The notes beneath the pieces are model-generated. The model was not told the DNA's origin, searched no databases, and was given only the letters and a program-made list of their open reading frames with translations. The translations under genes and the position numbers were made by a program. From contig JAJTUP010000010.1 of assembly GCA_021399435.1 (NCBI GenBank), positions 744,001 to 808,000 on the forward strand: 64,000 nt of DNA. Reading direction: 5' to 3'. This DNA comes from Diaporthe sp. PMI_573 (Eukaryota > Ascomycota > Sordariomycetes > Diaporthales > Diaporthaceae). Positions 30,349-40,200 of this stretch are shown here, one piece after another; positions within the stretch are counted from its first letter, which is position 1; every line of letters starts with the position of its first letter.

Positions 30349-31893
30349 TCGAAACAGATTGGAGACATGTCAATACGCATATATATATTAAACAGGCAAA
30401 AAACCAAAGGCAGTCATCAGAGCTGTGGAATGAATCCTTCTCATGGTGGAGCATCCAGCGTTCTCCGGCATGACCAATGATGGGCAGAGTGGTACCGGGG
30501 GCACTAGGCACCAGGATTAGAGCTGAAAACCCGAAACCCACAACGGTGCAGCACAGCCAAAGGGCTGAAGCGGATGCCCCTGACACGCATGCTTGCATTG
30601 CACTAATGGGGTATGGCCTCTAACTCTAAAAATGTCAAGCCCGTCTGCCGCGGTGTGGTACCTATTCCTACGTGGACCTTTTATTTATTAATTTCCAGGG
30701 TCTTCAACCCAATTGATCCAATGTCAGCATCTTGGCAGCTTCAACTTGTTAGCTGTTGCCTGTCCTTCGCGGATCGTGATGACAGCCAGGCCCAGCAACG
30801 ATAATTGATGTCCGGAAAACTGATTGATGAGAACTTGAACTTGCCGGGCTCAAAAAGGCCCAAAAGGCTGAGCAGATGCCGACAACACGCAAGCTTGCAT
30901 GTAGTTAGTTACTCATTGGGTATGCCCTGCGCAGCGCTTGGCCAAAAATGCTTCAAAAGACATGTGCGACCTGACGGATAGGTGGACGGACGTGATGACG
31001 AACAAAAGCAGCCGTGCTCCTTCACGTTGCGAGACCATTGGAGAACAATCATTTGGCCTGTCTGATTGCCACAGTGACTGAGATACAGTTTAACCCAGTG
31101 CCGGCCATTGTCACCCACTCATCGTGTTTAAAACTAAGGTTGGGACAGGTCATAACTTCGAATGTTGACCACACAGCCACGCTCCAGTGTTCTCAAATAT
31201 GCACCAGCCGAGCTGACCGAGTCGCACCCACGAACATGGAGGTCAACCCCTTGGTCTACTTAGAAGCTTCGAGATATCTGGAAAGGATGAAGACTGACGA
31301 GGAGAATGAGTAAATATCGGTGAGGGAGGCATTAGGAGAGTGATATTACACACAACATATTTGTGGCTTGCTTGTGTGACATCTAAAACAGGCTTGTGAT
31401 GGATGTTTCTTGGACAGCTGCATATTACAGTAGTACAGGTTGCCCAGCTAATGAGATGTCACTTAAGTAAACTGCCTATTAGCGACCATTTGCTAACAAG
31501 TAGTTTCGTTCTTAATCTATACATCATACAATACATGTGTATTATGACATATGTTATGGGCATCAGCCAGGCATGGATGGACCGTGGTTTCGATACGACC
31601 TCTTCCTTTGTTTTAGTAACACACATGTATGAGCCAGACCAGCAGGAGCCCAAACCGATACAACGTACAAATGAATCCCGGTGCTTTGCCGCAGGCCAGC
31701 ATAGCTGAACCTCTCCAAGGACCACGCGTCCATTTGGTGGCTGTCAGCCGCAATATTTAGATTCTCTCAATTCATCTCATCCTCAAGAATTTTCATCTCA
31801 CGACATTTCTTGGACACAATTGTTGCAAGCTCTCATGGAAACCCTCGCCTGATTCATTCGTTCCCTTTTATCAACGCCTCATCCGTGGAAGCA
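30349..31893. other. Divergent intergenic region between two membrane protein genes
   Basis: 1.5 kb with no convincing coding sequence; frames are at most about 100 codons. A block near 30540-30610 and one near 30845-30905 share wording (AAGG..CTGA.GC.GATGCC ... GCATGCTTGCAT / GCAAGCTTGCAT), suggesting an old local duplication. Confidence 0.4.
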
Positions 31894-33768
31894 ATGGCCC
31901 AAAAGCACCAACGGACAGTCACAGAACTGGAAATGATTAATTTACTTGATACCAGGCAGTCTTACCATGGAATAATGAGGGAAGAAGTCGAATCTCAAGC
32001 CGTCGCTTTCAGTCATGATTCCACGTCTACCACGAGCAACCCAATACCAGGTCCGATGTCTTGGCAGATGGTTGGAATATGCATCGGCCTCCTGACCAAC
32101 ACAGTCCTCAGCGTTCTGTTGCTTATCGCGAGCCGTACTAGCTGGACTATATCAGACAACCTATACGGGATCATCATCGCGCATCGGCCTTCAATCCAAC
32201 TATTTGTACAGATATTATCCAACGCGCTTGCCATTATTTACAGCAGCGCCCTGTGCATCCTCATCAACTACGCAAGCCGTATCTATTGGAACATGAAAGG
32301 CTCAGTGCGACTGGGCGTACTGCGGTTCTGGAGAGACATGTGCGCTCAGAGCATGGACTTTGACCTCCCAATATGGCCCATGGTGCTCCTTATGACCTTC
32401 ATAGGACTGAACTCGGTCCAATCGGCGCTGTGGGCGGGAGCGCTGACACCTGTGGCCACTACGTTCCTGCAGAAGACTAACGTAACCGTGCCGAGCTACC
32501 ACAATAACTCGCTGATTGGCGAATACGCCTCTGAGGCCGACAATACCGACGCGCCCCCTGATGTGCGCGGGACAAAGGGGTATTTCACGTACAAGGTGGG
32601 CGTGGGACTGACAGGCGACCTGCTCAGGGCGGCGGCATCCGCGACCCCGGTTGATCACCAGCCCAGAAAGCACCAGAAGAACGACAACTCCCTGTTTACA
32701 TACATAGGACGGTCGTACGGCATTGGCTCCTCGATCGGTCTCTTTGACGACACGATCCCCGTTGACACCCTCGCCCTGGAACTCACGTACCAGGAGATTG
32801 GGTACGACGCCTCCGTCAGTTGCATTTACAACGCCAGTGCCGACTTTGTGCTCGAGCCAGTTACCTACCATCCCATAGGCGTATTTGCGGCCAAGGGCGA
32901 GCTCCCCAACAGCGTGCGAGGGGATCCCGAGTACTCGGTCTACGTCGGCTGGAATACAACTTCGGTCGTGGCTATCGGCGTCGGTCGCGACATCAATCAG
33001 ACGAGACATACACTGGGCATCGCGGCTGGTGAGGCTTACGGCCACCTCAGTTCCATCCAGTGCGAGATTTTCTTTGTACCAACGTTGTTCGATGTCACCG
33101 TCAGCTTCAGCGGGCGTAATATCAGCGTCAACCCGACTAGCACCAACAACGGCGACCCAACGCAGTTGTCTATGGATACAGGAATGCTGAAATACGTGCT
33201 GACGCGTCAGTTTGAGCTCCTGGCCAACGCGCAGACGAATCTATACGCCTCACTCGTGGGCAACTCGCTCAACGCCAGCATCGCCGACTACCTGACCGCG
33301 TCGAACGGGACAGTCAGGAGCCTGGAGGAGGCAACGCCACCGGGATTGGCTAACGCAGTAACCGTGATGACGGACGACATGCTGGTGGGTTACGCGCAGG
33401 CGCAGCTCATGATTGGTGGTTTCACGGCGACCGCGCCTGCTGTGGTCCAGAGGCAGTCTATGCGGGTGGGCGAGGACGCGTATGTCTATGCTGTGTTTGT
33501 TCTGAACATACTCGTTATTTTTGCCATGGTAGCCGAGTGCCTCCGGACTAGAGGGTGGAAAGACCTGGTCTCATTTGACTATATGGATGTTGAGTGGTTA
33601 ACGGTTGGTGGTTTCAGGGGTGGAGTGATTGCAGCGAATGGTGGCGACAGTGGGATTGATTTGCTACGTGAAACGAACCCAGAGGAGTGGAACAAGCTAG
33701 ACGTGTCTCTCGAGGGTTCAGGGGGTGCTTCTTTTATTCGACTCGCGAAGAAAGTGGAGGTTTTGTAA
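31894..33768 (+). CDS. Multi-pass membrane protein with large glycosylated ectodomain, ~624 aa, unknown function
   Basis: The frame is open from 31810, but the first ATG is at 31894 (MAQKHQRTV). Membrane segments are at MVGICIGLLTNTVLSVLLLIAS, FVQILSNALAIIYSSALCILI and WPMVLLMTFIGLNSVQSALWAG, and near the C-terminus AYVYAVFVLNILVIFAMVAECL, followed by a short cytosolic tail. Between the third and fourth lies about 330 residues rich in N-x-S/T sequons (NVT, NNS, NTS, NAS, NGT). I do not recognise a named domain. The layout (N-terminal membrane cluster, ectodomain, C-terminal anchor) mirrors the DUF3176 neighbour, which suggests a related role at the cell surface. No introns needed. Confidence 0.75.
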   Translation: MAQKHQRTVTELEMINLLDTRQSYHGIMREEVESQAVAFSHDSTSTTSNPIPGPMSWQMVGICIGLLTNTVLSVLLLIASRTSWTISDNLYGIIIAHRPSIQLFVQILSNALAIIYSSALCILINYASRIYWNMKGSVRLGVLRFWRDMCAQSMDFDLPIWPMVLLMTFIGLNSVQSALWAGALTPVATTFLQKTNVTVPSYHNNSLIGEYASEADNTDAPPDVRGTKGYFTYKVGVGLTGDLLRAAASATPVDHQPRKHQKNDNSLFTYIGRSYGIGSSIGLFDDTIPVDTLALELTYQEIGYDASVSCIYNASADFVLEPVTYHPIGVFAAKGELPNSVRGDPEYSVYVGWNTTSVVAIGVGRDINQTRHTLGIAAGEAYGHLSSIQCEIFFVPTLFDVTVSFSGRNISVNPTSTNNGDPTQLSMDTGMLKYVLTRQFELLANAQTNLYASLVGNSLNASIADYLTASNGTVRSLEEATPPGLANAVTVMTDDMLVGYAQAQLMIGGFTATAPAVVQRQSMRVGEDAYVYAVFVLNILVIFAMVAECLRTRGWKDLVSFDYMDVEWLTVGGFRGGVIAANGGDSGIDLLRETNPEEWNKLDVSLEGSGGASFIRLAKKVEVL

Positions 33769-33955
33769 CGGCGCAACGTTTATATCCCCATTCGGCGATG
33801 AGATCATCATGGTAGGGTTGGGACAAGAGCTGCAACCTTCTCCGACGATGTCCGAAGCCAAGAAGCTCCACGACACTTTACAACACCAATCCGAAGCTCT
33901 TTTCACTCATTTATCTGGCTCACTTGGCCCATATCGGGGGCAAATCGTGTGAAGC

Positions 33956-34651
33956 TTATTCGCCTGGGTTCTCGATGCTTGCGGCATTCTGCTCTGTGGA
34001 AAAGTCCTTCTTTCGTGCCATCGCCCACATAAACTCCGCATCGAAATCTGCATCATCCTCCTCCAATTTCCCATCGCCCGCCTGCAGTACTTCCACCTGC
34101 AATAAGTCGAATCCGATCTCTTCCAACAGCGCTCGGTTCCCATCCACATCATAGCTGCTCCAGAACATCCCATACCCCAGCATTTCGCCGTGGATTTCCT
34201 CCTCGTCGACAGTGGCGAGGTTGAAAACAAAGACTCCTCCGGGCTTCAGCCAACCATGGATCTTGGTGAGCATATCCTTGAGCTTCGACCGTGGGAGGTG
34301 GAAGAGCGTGTAGAAACTGATCGCGCCATGGAAGCTCTCAGGCTCGAAGGCAAGTGTTGTCATGTCGCCCGCGATCAGCTTGGCATCTGGGCACCGGGCC
34401 TTGGCCATCTCGATTTGCTTGGTTGAGATGTCATTTGCGACCACTTGAGCACCTTGATCGAGGAGGTATTTCAAGATGGGCACGCCGGGACCGCAACCGA
34501 GCTCGAGGATGGAAGGTGAGGGTTGCAGCTTCTCCAGCAGTTTCTTGGTGTATCTTTCTCGCGGTGACTTTTGGCTTTGGACCCACTGCAGGTACCACTC
34601 TGTAATGTTGTCGTAGGCGTATTCGACAATGCCTTCAGGTGAATCAGACAT
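33956..34651 (-). CDS. SAM-dependent methyltransferase, class I, 231 aa
   Basis: Transfers a methyl group from S-adenosylmethionine to an unknown small molecule. Motif I is ILELGCGPG (48-56), followed by the acidic motif (VVANDIS) and the post-I block (AKLIAGDMT). LKPGGVFVFNLATVDEEE is the usual post-III strand. The length fits a minimal Methyltransf_25/11 domain without extra parts. It is tail-to-tail with the membrane protein gene (about 190 bp between stops). No biosynthetic partner lies beside it. Confidence 0.85.
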   Translation of the reverse strand: MSDSPEGIVEYAYDNITEWYLQWVQSQKSPRERYTKKLLEKLQPSPSILELGCGPGVPILKYLLDQGAQVVANDISTKQIEMAKARCPDAKLIAGDMTTLAFEPESFHGAISFYTLFHLPRSKLKDMLTKIHGWLKPGGVFVFNLATVDEEEIHGEMLGYGMFWSSYDVDGNRALLEEIGFDLLQVEVLQAGDGKLEEDDADFDAEFMWAMARKKDFSTEQNAASIENPGE

Positions 34652-35990
34652 TTTGCTTTGTTTTCTCTCCCAATTGCACTTGGTCGGTAATCCGGTGCCA
34701 AGGCCGTGGTTGATTGATGGATTGAAGATGCTTGTGTCCGCAGTAGCTGTGTTGTTATATGGCCGCTGGCTGCCTGGTTTTGCCGGCCGCTAGGCCCGCT
34801 GGGGCCGCTGGCCACTTTGGGCGTAGCGCCCCTGATTACGTGACATTGAGCAGGCCTAGGAGTGGGCGGTATCACGCCGCCTAAACGATCGTGATATGCG
34901 GCACGGTGGTGGCGGTAACCTCATTTGCTGTTCCGCGAGTACTTGGTGCTTAAGACACGATTTTGCAAATCTCCTATTTGTTCGAGGCAGAAGTTTAGAC
35001 TGAACTCACGTCGATGCGACGGAAGGGCTGGAATTGACTTTGAAGGATTGTTCGATATACAACAAGGGCCGCTTGACCGAAAGACAAAGAGTGTGTGGTG
35101 AAGCTGTAAATGCCCTCTACGACTGAAGGAGCCCAATTGAGCTGAAAAGATCGGATGTGTGAACGTGTGAAGTGGAGCCGGGCATGTGTTCAGCCCATGG
35201 CCCTTACAGCATGAATAGGACACTGTGCTATGGATCATATTGCGGACAGGAGGTCTCCTGCGACCGGATCTGGGCAGCCTGACGGAGATGTCACCACGGA
35301 AGTGAAAAGAAATGCGGGTTGCCCTTTTGAAGGTGAAAGGAGGAAACCACCAGAACCCCCCTCATTGAATGCGATCGGTCAGGGTGCCAACGAATCATGA
35401 AAAGGGACGCATCCAATGTAGACCCCGCAACCGGCGTTTGGTCCACACGCGTAAGAACCCGCGGGTCGCCGGACGAACCCTGCATGGTCGAGCAGGAAGA
35501 GAGTGTGGGTTCACTTGTAGAGCATATCCCGTAAGTCCGCTTGGTGGGCTCATCCGTAGCTCGCGCCCAAACCTTAATTTGACATCCACTTGCACTCAAC
35601 TTATACCACACACTGGGGCGCGAGGTTACTGGATTGCTAATCATAGTCTTCTGTTCCTCCGAGCAAGACACAACTGCAGGTTCTAACTGAAAGATATTTC
35701 AAAGCATCGTAAGACTGAATTTGAATAATACCGAAACAACGGGATTTGGTCTTGAGCAGAAGCACGCCTACTTGCAATTCAACTATTTAAGCCACGGCCT
35801 AATCAAGCAGTAAGTATCCTGTCCTTCAACACTTCTAACAACAACTAATCTGAAGTACATTTGGAAAGATCTTTCAATCAACATCTTCATCGGCCCCGGC
35901 TACCTTACACGATTCAGTACGTAGCTCTTTCCCGCAGCGAAACGTCATGTCTTGTCTAATTTTTACGTCTAACACCAAAAAGAAAAGAAA
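34652..35990. other. Intergenic region, no gene seen
   Basis: This 1.3-kb divergent promoter space includes a short GC-rich repeat-like patch (34755-34815, several GGCCGCTGG units). Frames of 66-134 codons on both strands lack features. Confidence 0.45.
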
Positions 35991-36767
35991 ATGTCTCAGA
36001 CCAAAGGGTACTCTATTGGAGACATCCAGGCTACAGCGGCGTTCTCTTCGGAGATTGAAATCAATGGATTTCCAACACTCCAAGATGTTGTCAACTATCA
36101 AGAATCTCACCGCAAGACAATGGACACGCGCCCTGGGATGTACCTGAAGTATCTTCCTCACAGATATGATGCAGTTAATGGCGGACTGCGCAGTGGAGGA
36201 GCATACCTTTTCGACAGCCTACTGAACGCGGAGGATTACTCGGACTGGACGACGAATGAGTTCGAGGTCAACGAGCCCAGAGTCAAGTTCTGGAGCCAGC
36301 CACTGTTCAAGGCCTCAAAGCGATTTGTGTGGCAGGTCATCGGAGCCACCAATTTCGCACCAGTCGACGTCCACGCTGTGGGTCGATTCCAGCGTTGGAC
36401 CTATGAAGGGCCTGATCTCGAGAAAGAGCTACGAAGAATATTCCCAGAACTCAAGAAGAAAGCCGAGGAACAGGGGGCAGCCGCTTTTTGGCTTCTCCAT
36501 CATCCGACTCAAAAGCAAATTGGCATACAGCTCGCTTTCCCGAAAGCTGAAGGAGATGACCCTCTTGCAGTCGGACATGAGTCCTTGGCTCGCGCTGCCT
36601 CCCAGGTCTCATTGGATTCCATGTTTCCCAGTTCTATCACGGTAAAGAAGAACGTCGACTATACCAGCCTGTTCCTAGCCATTTGGCTTCCCAGGTCTCG
36701 TCTCGAAGGGGGGATTCCTCACTCAGCCCCAATGTTTCCTACTCTTCCAGCTGCGCAACAGGAGTAG
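35991..36767 (+). CDS. Hypothetical protein, 258 aa
   Basis: Single-exon frame from ATG 35991, which follows an A-rich start context (AAAGAAAAGAAAATG). The sequence is globular and Trp/Phe-rich (KFWSQPLFKASKRFVWQVIGATNFAPVDVHAVGRFQ) with balanced charge, so I think it is a real protein, but I do not recognise a domain. No signal peptide or membrane segment. It lies 0.5 kb upstream of, and in the same direction as, the GHKL-HET gene. Confidence 0.55.
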   Translation: MSQTKGYSIGDIQATAAFSSEIEINGFPTLQDVVNYQESHRKTMDTRPGMYLKYLPHRYDAVNGGLRSGGAYLFDSLLNAEDYSDWTTNEFEVNEPRVKFWSQPLFKASKRFVWQVIGATNFAPVDVHAVGRFQRWTYEGPDLEKELRRIFPELKKKAEEQGAAAFWLLHHPTQKQIGIQLAFPKAEGDDPLAVGHESLARAASQVSLDSMFPSSITVKKNVDYTSLFLAIWLPRSRLEGGIPHSAPMFPTLPAAQQE

Positions 36768-37298
36768 AGGTTAGTGGAAGGCTCTGGCATGGTAATCAGC
36801 CATGGCTATAGAGTACCCTGACGTGTGTGGAGCTCGTTCTAGTGTATTTACTCATGTGTGATAATGCAAATCATTATCTGGACCTCTTGGCTCAAAGAGG
36901 GTTAGTTCTGCACAAGTGATAGGTGACACGTCAATCATGCTATACGACATCTGGTTCTGAGGGCTGCAACGGGTGAAAACAGAGGGGGCGACAGCTGTTG
37001 TGTGACATCAAGGCACGATTTGATTGAAGATGAGCATGTCAGCAGCCCAAAATGCTCTTTCGGCTGCCTGGTGCTTGCATATGTATATGACATGTGTAAA
37101 AATTGAAGTGTAACAAGATAAAATGAGGGGCAAAACCTTGCCACATGAGGCTCTAGCTGCCAGTCCGACACTTGGCCATCATGCACTTCCTTTTATCGGA
37201 AATGCATCCGCAATTTGTTCATCGACAATAACTCACTCGCAGACTACTCGAAATACAATACAATATTATTCATGTCATTGATTCATTCACAAGCGACA
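36768..37298. other. Intergenic region, no gene seen
   Basis: Promoter space before the GHKL-HET gene. In-frame ATGs at 37215 and 37272 upstream of the chosen 37299 start mean the N-terminus could be up to 28 residues longer. Confidence 0.45.
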
Positions 37299-40200
37299 AT
37301 GGAAGCGTCAAACTCAAGAACCACAGCACAAAAGCTCATCGAGAGGATCAGACTTGAGCACAGTCCACAAGGCAAATCGAAGCTGTCTTCCATCATCAAA
37401 AATGCCCTTGATATGTCAGTGTCATGGGAATTGGTTTTTTGAAAGCATAATCTAATCTTGTCACCTTTTGCAAAGACTTTCAGCCGAACTCTATGACACA
37501 TCGACCCACTTCCTGCGGGAATTCCTACAGAATGCTGATGACAATGATTACGATCTTGGCACCATACCATGGCTACAGCTCAGCTATGATACCGGCTTCT
37601 TGCGAGTTGACTGCAACGAGGTCGGCTTTGCGGCAGACAACGTGGAGGCCATCTGTACAATTCGTGGCAGCACCAAAAGCGGGGGAAACCATGCGAACAG
37701 GACCGGAGAAAAAGGGATCGGCTTCAAGAGCGTATTCAAGATTGCAGAAGTTGTGTGGGTATCTTCCCGGGAGTATGCATTCAAGTTTGACAAGAACCTC
37801 GACTTCGGTATCATTGCTCCCATCTGGGAGGAGTTCCCCAGACCTCTCTCGGAGAAGCACACGTCATTCTTGCTTCAGTTGGACAACAGCTGCGACGAGG
37901 GTCAAATCATCGATAGCTTACGGAACTTCGACCACACCTACCTCCTGTTCCTGAGACGCCTGAGACATGTGACTTTGAATGTGGAAGTAAACGGATCACT
38001 TCAAACCATTGAGATTCGGCGCAGGGATAAGATTCGCAAGGACGGCCCAGTCACCATTATCGAAATGGGTGAAGAGAAGTTCACTTACATCATCGTCAGG
38101 AAGGAGGTGTATAACCTCCCTCAAGAAGTCAAGCGCGCTGGGATTGGAAGTTCTGAGCTCATACTGGCTTTCCCAGAACGCGACGGCGCAGATGAGGGCT
38201 CTGAAATGTCTTCAAACGAAAAGCAACAGCAGGCATTGCAACTGTTCTCGGAGGGAGATCCCGAAGAGACACCCAAGAATGATTCTGAAGATGCCTTCCC
38301 CAAAGCAACAGTCTTCAAATCCCAGAACGTGCATGCCATCCTTCCAATTGGCCAGTATGGCCTCAAGGTAAAGTGAACCTAGACCTCTCAGGGGCGCGAA
38401 ACAAATGTTAATGATTTTAGTTTGTTGTTCAAGGAGACTTTCTCCAAACAGCCAATAGGAGACACATTGATACCTCATCACCATGGAACATTGCTCTCCG
38501 GGATGCCATACCTGACGCATTCAGTGCCAGCATTGAATGCCTCAACTCTGGCCGCATGAGATTCTGCTGGCCTGCGTTCATTCCATCGACAGAAACAGAA
38601 TCCTTCTTTCAACCAATGCGGCACAAAATCCTGACAAGACTCAAGGGTCTACCCATTCTCGAATCATTCTCCGGAGAACTGACTTCTCCGTCCAAGCTGA
38701 TGTACGTGGAAGAGCGGTTCCTCGACCACACAGGGGAGCCACTGTGTTCATCGGAACACACGAGATCTGCTTATCTATCACACAAATAACCTCGTCATCT
38801 TAAAGACATTCTATGCAGTCTTGGCGTCCAGGATTTGTCCAATGAGATGTTCGTGGAACACTTGGAGCAAATGGTTTTGGAAGATGAGGCACGCTTCCAT
38901 GCTAAATCGGACGAGTGGCATTCTGAGGTGGCCAGAACGTTATTGCCACTGATAAAAGACGGCGGATTGAAAGAAACATTTCGAAGACTTCCAATAGTAC
39001 CCCTGTCCAATGGACAATGGGTCTCTGCTACCTCCGAGCCACGTATGTTCCGGGAGCAGTCAATTTTGGGCGATGTCCAGGTCTTGAGATCCCTCCGCAT
39101 TATCCACCCCGCTGCTATGAAGAACGGGAACCGCCGCAGTCTATGGTCCTCTCTCGATATACAGCCCATAGACAGGCAGGAAATCTGCCAGTACATCGTT
39201 GGCGCTCATGAAAATCCAGTGGTAGATCCAATGCTGTGGACTAGGGCACAACTGGTAGCTCATGCCAGATTTCTCTACAGCTCTGAGTGGAGACCGTCGA
39301 GGGCTGTTGACCTCTGGGTTGAATCCTCTCAGGCACAGCTTTTGCGGTCTTCAAAGGCGTATTATCTCACTGGCACTGACAGAGATGAACCTACTACAAG
39401 GGTTTTCAAGGCAATGCAGTCTATGTTTCCCGTGCTGCACGACGATTATTTACTCTCAAACACAGCTTCTGAAGATGCCAATGAGAGTACATCCGAGAAA
39501 TCCAACGAAGACTCTGCCGAAAGTGGGTCGCCAAAGAGTACACACTCCTTCGAGGATGTAGCCGACGTGCAGACGGTAGCCCATCCCATCTTTGAAGCAG
39601 GCGACCATTCCCACTCAGGGATACTGGGGAACAACCTTGAGAGTGAAACGGAAGAGAGATCCGAGAACAGTTACGAGGATTCCGAAAGTTCCTCGTCAGA
39701 GAGCACACATTACCTCGAGGATATAGCCGACGTGCAGAGGGTAGCCTATCCCATCTCTGAACCAGGATTTCGGGAGTTCTTGGAGTGGAAGTCACTCAAA
39801 AAGGATTGGGACTGCATGTTGCAGAGCAAAAGCCACCACGATGAGACAAGTGCCTCCGAAGATGAGGACGACTGGCTTTCCTATCTGAAAGATGTGCTTC
39901 AAGTAGCAACTCTTCCGCGGATGGCACAAACGTCACCATCGCAGAAGGATCGTGGGTCACTCAAAATGAGCCGTGACTTCAAATCTCTTTTGAAAGTCTG
40001 CGACGCATCAGATGTGTTGCACGTATTGCTCTCGAATTGGCATCATTACGCTCACCTGATCGAGCCCCGGGGCACAGGCGACAAGAGCGAAGAAGAAAAG
40101 CTACGGTGGCTTCGGGACGCTCTGTGGCACAGGGGGGATGAAGCAGAATCCCTCGATGACTCAAGCCCAGACGAACTAAACGCGACGCTGATACGCGAAT

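Noticed and set aside
38748..38818. Intron that would remove the TAA at 38787 (donor GTGTTC, acceptor ATGCAG)
   Set aside because: The donor is poor and the intron would delete the expected SAYLSHK segment; kept only as a remote alternative.
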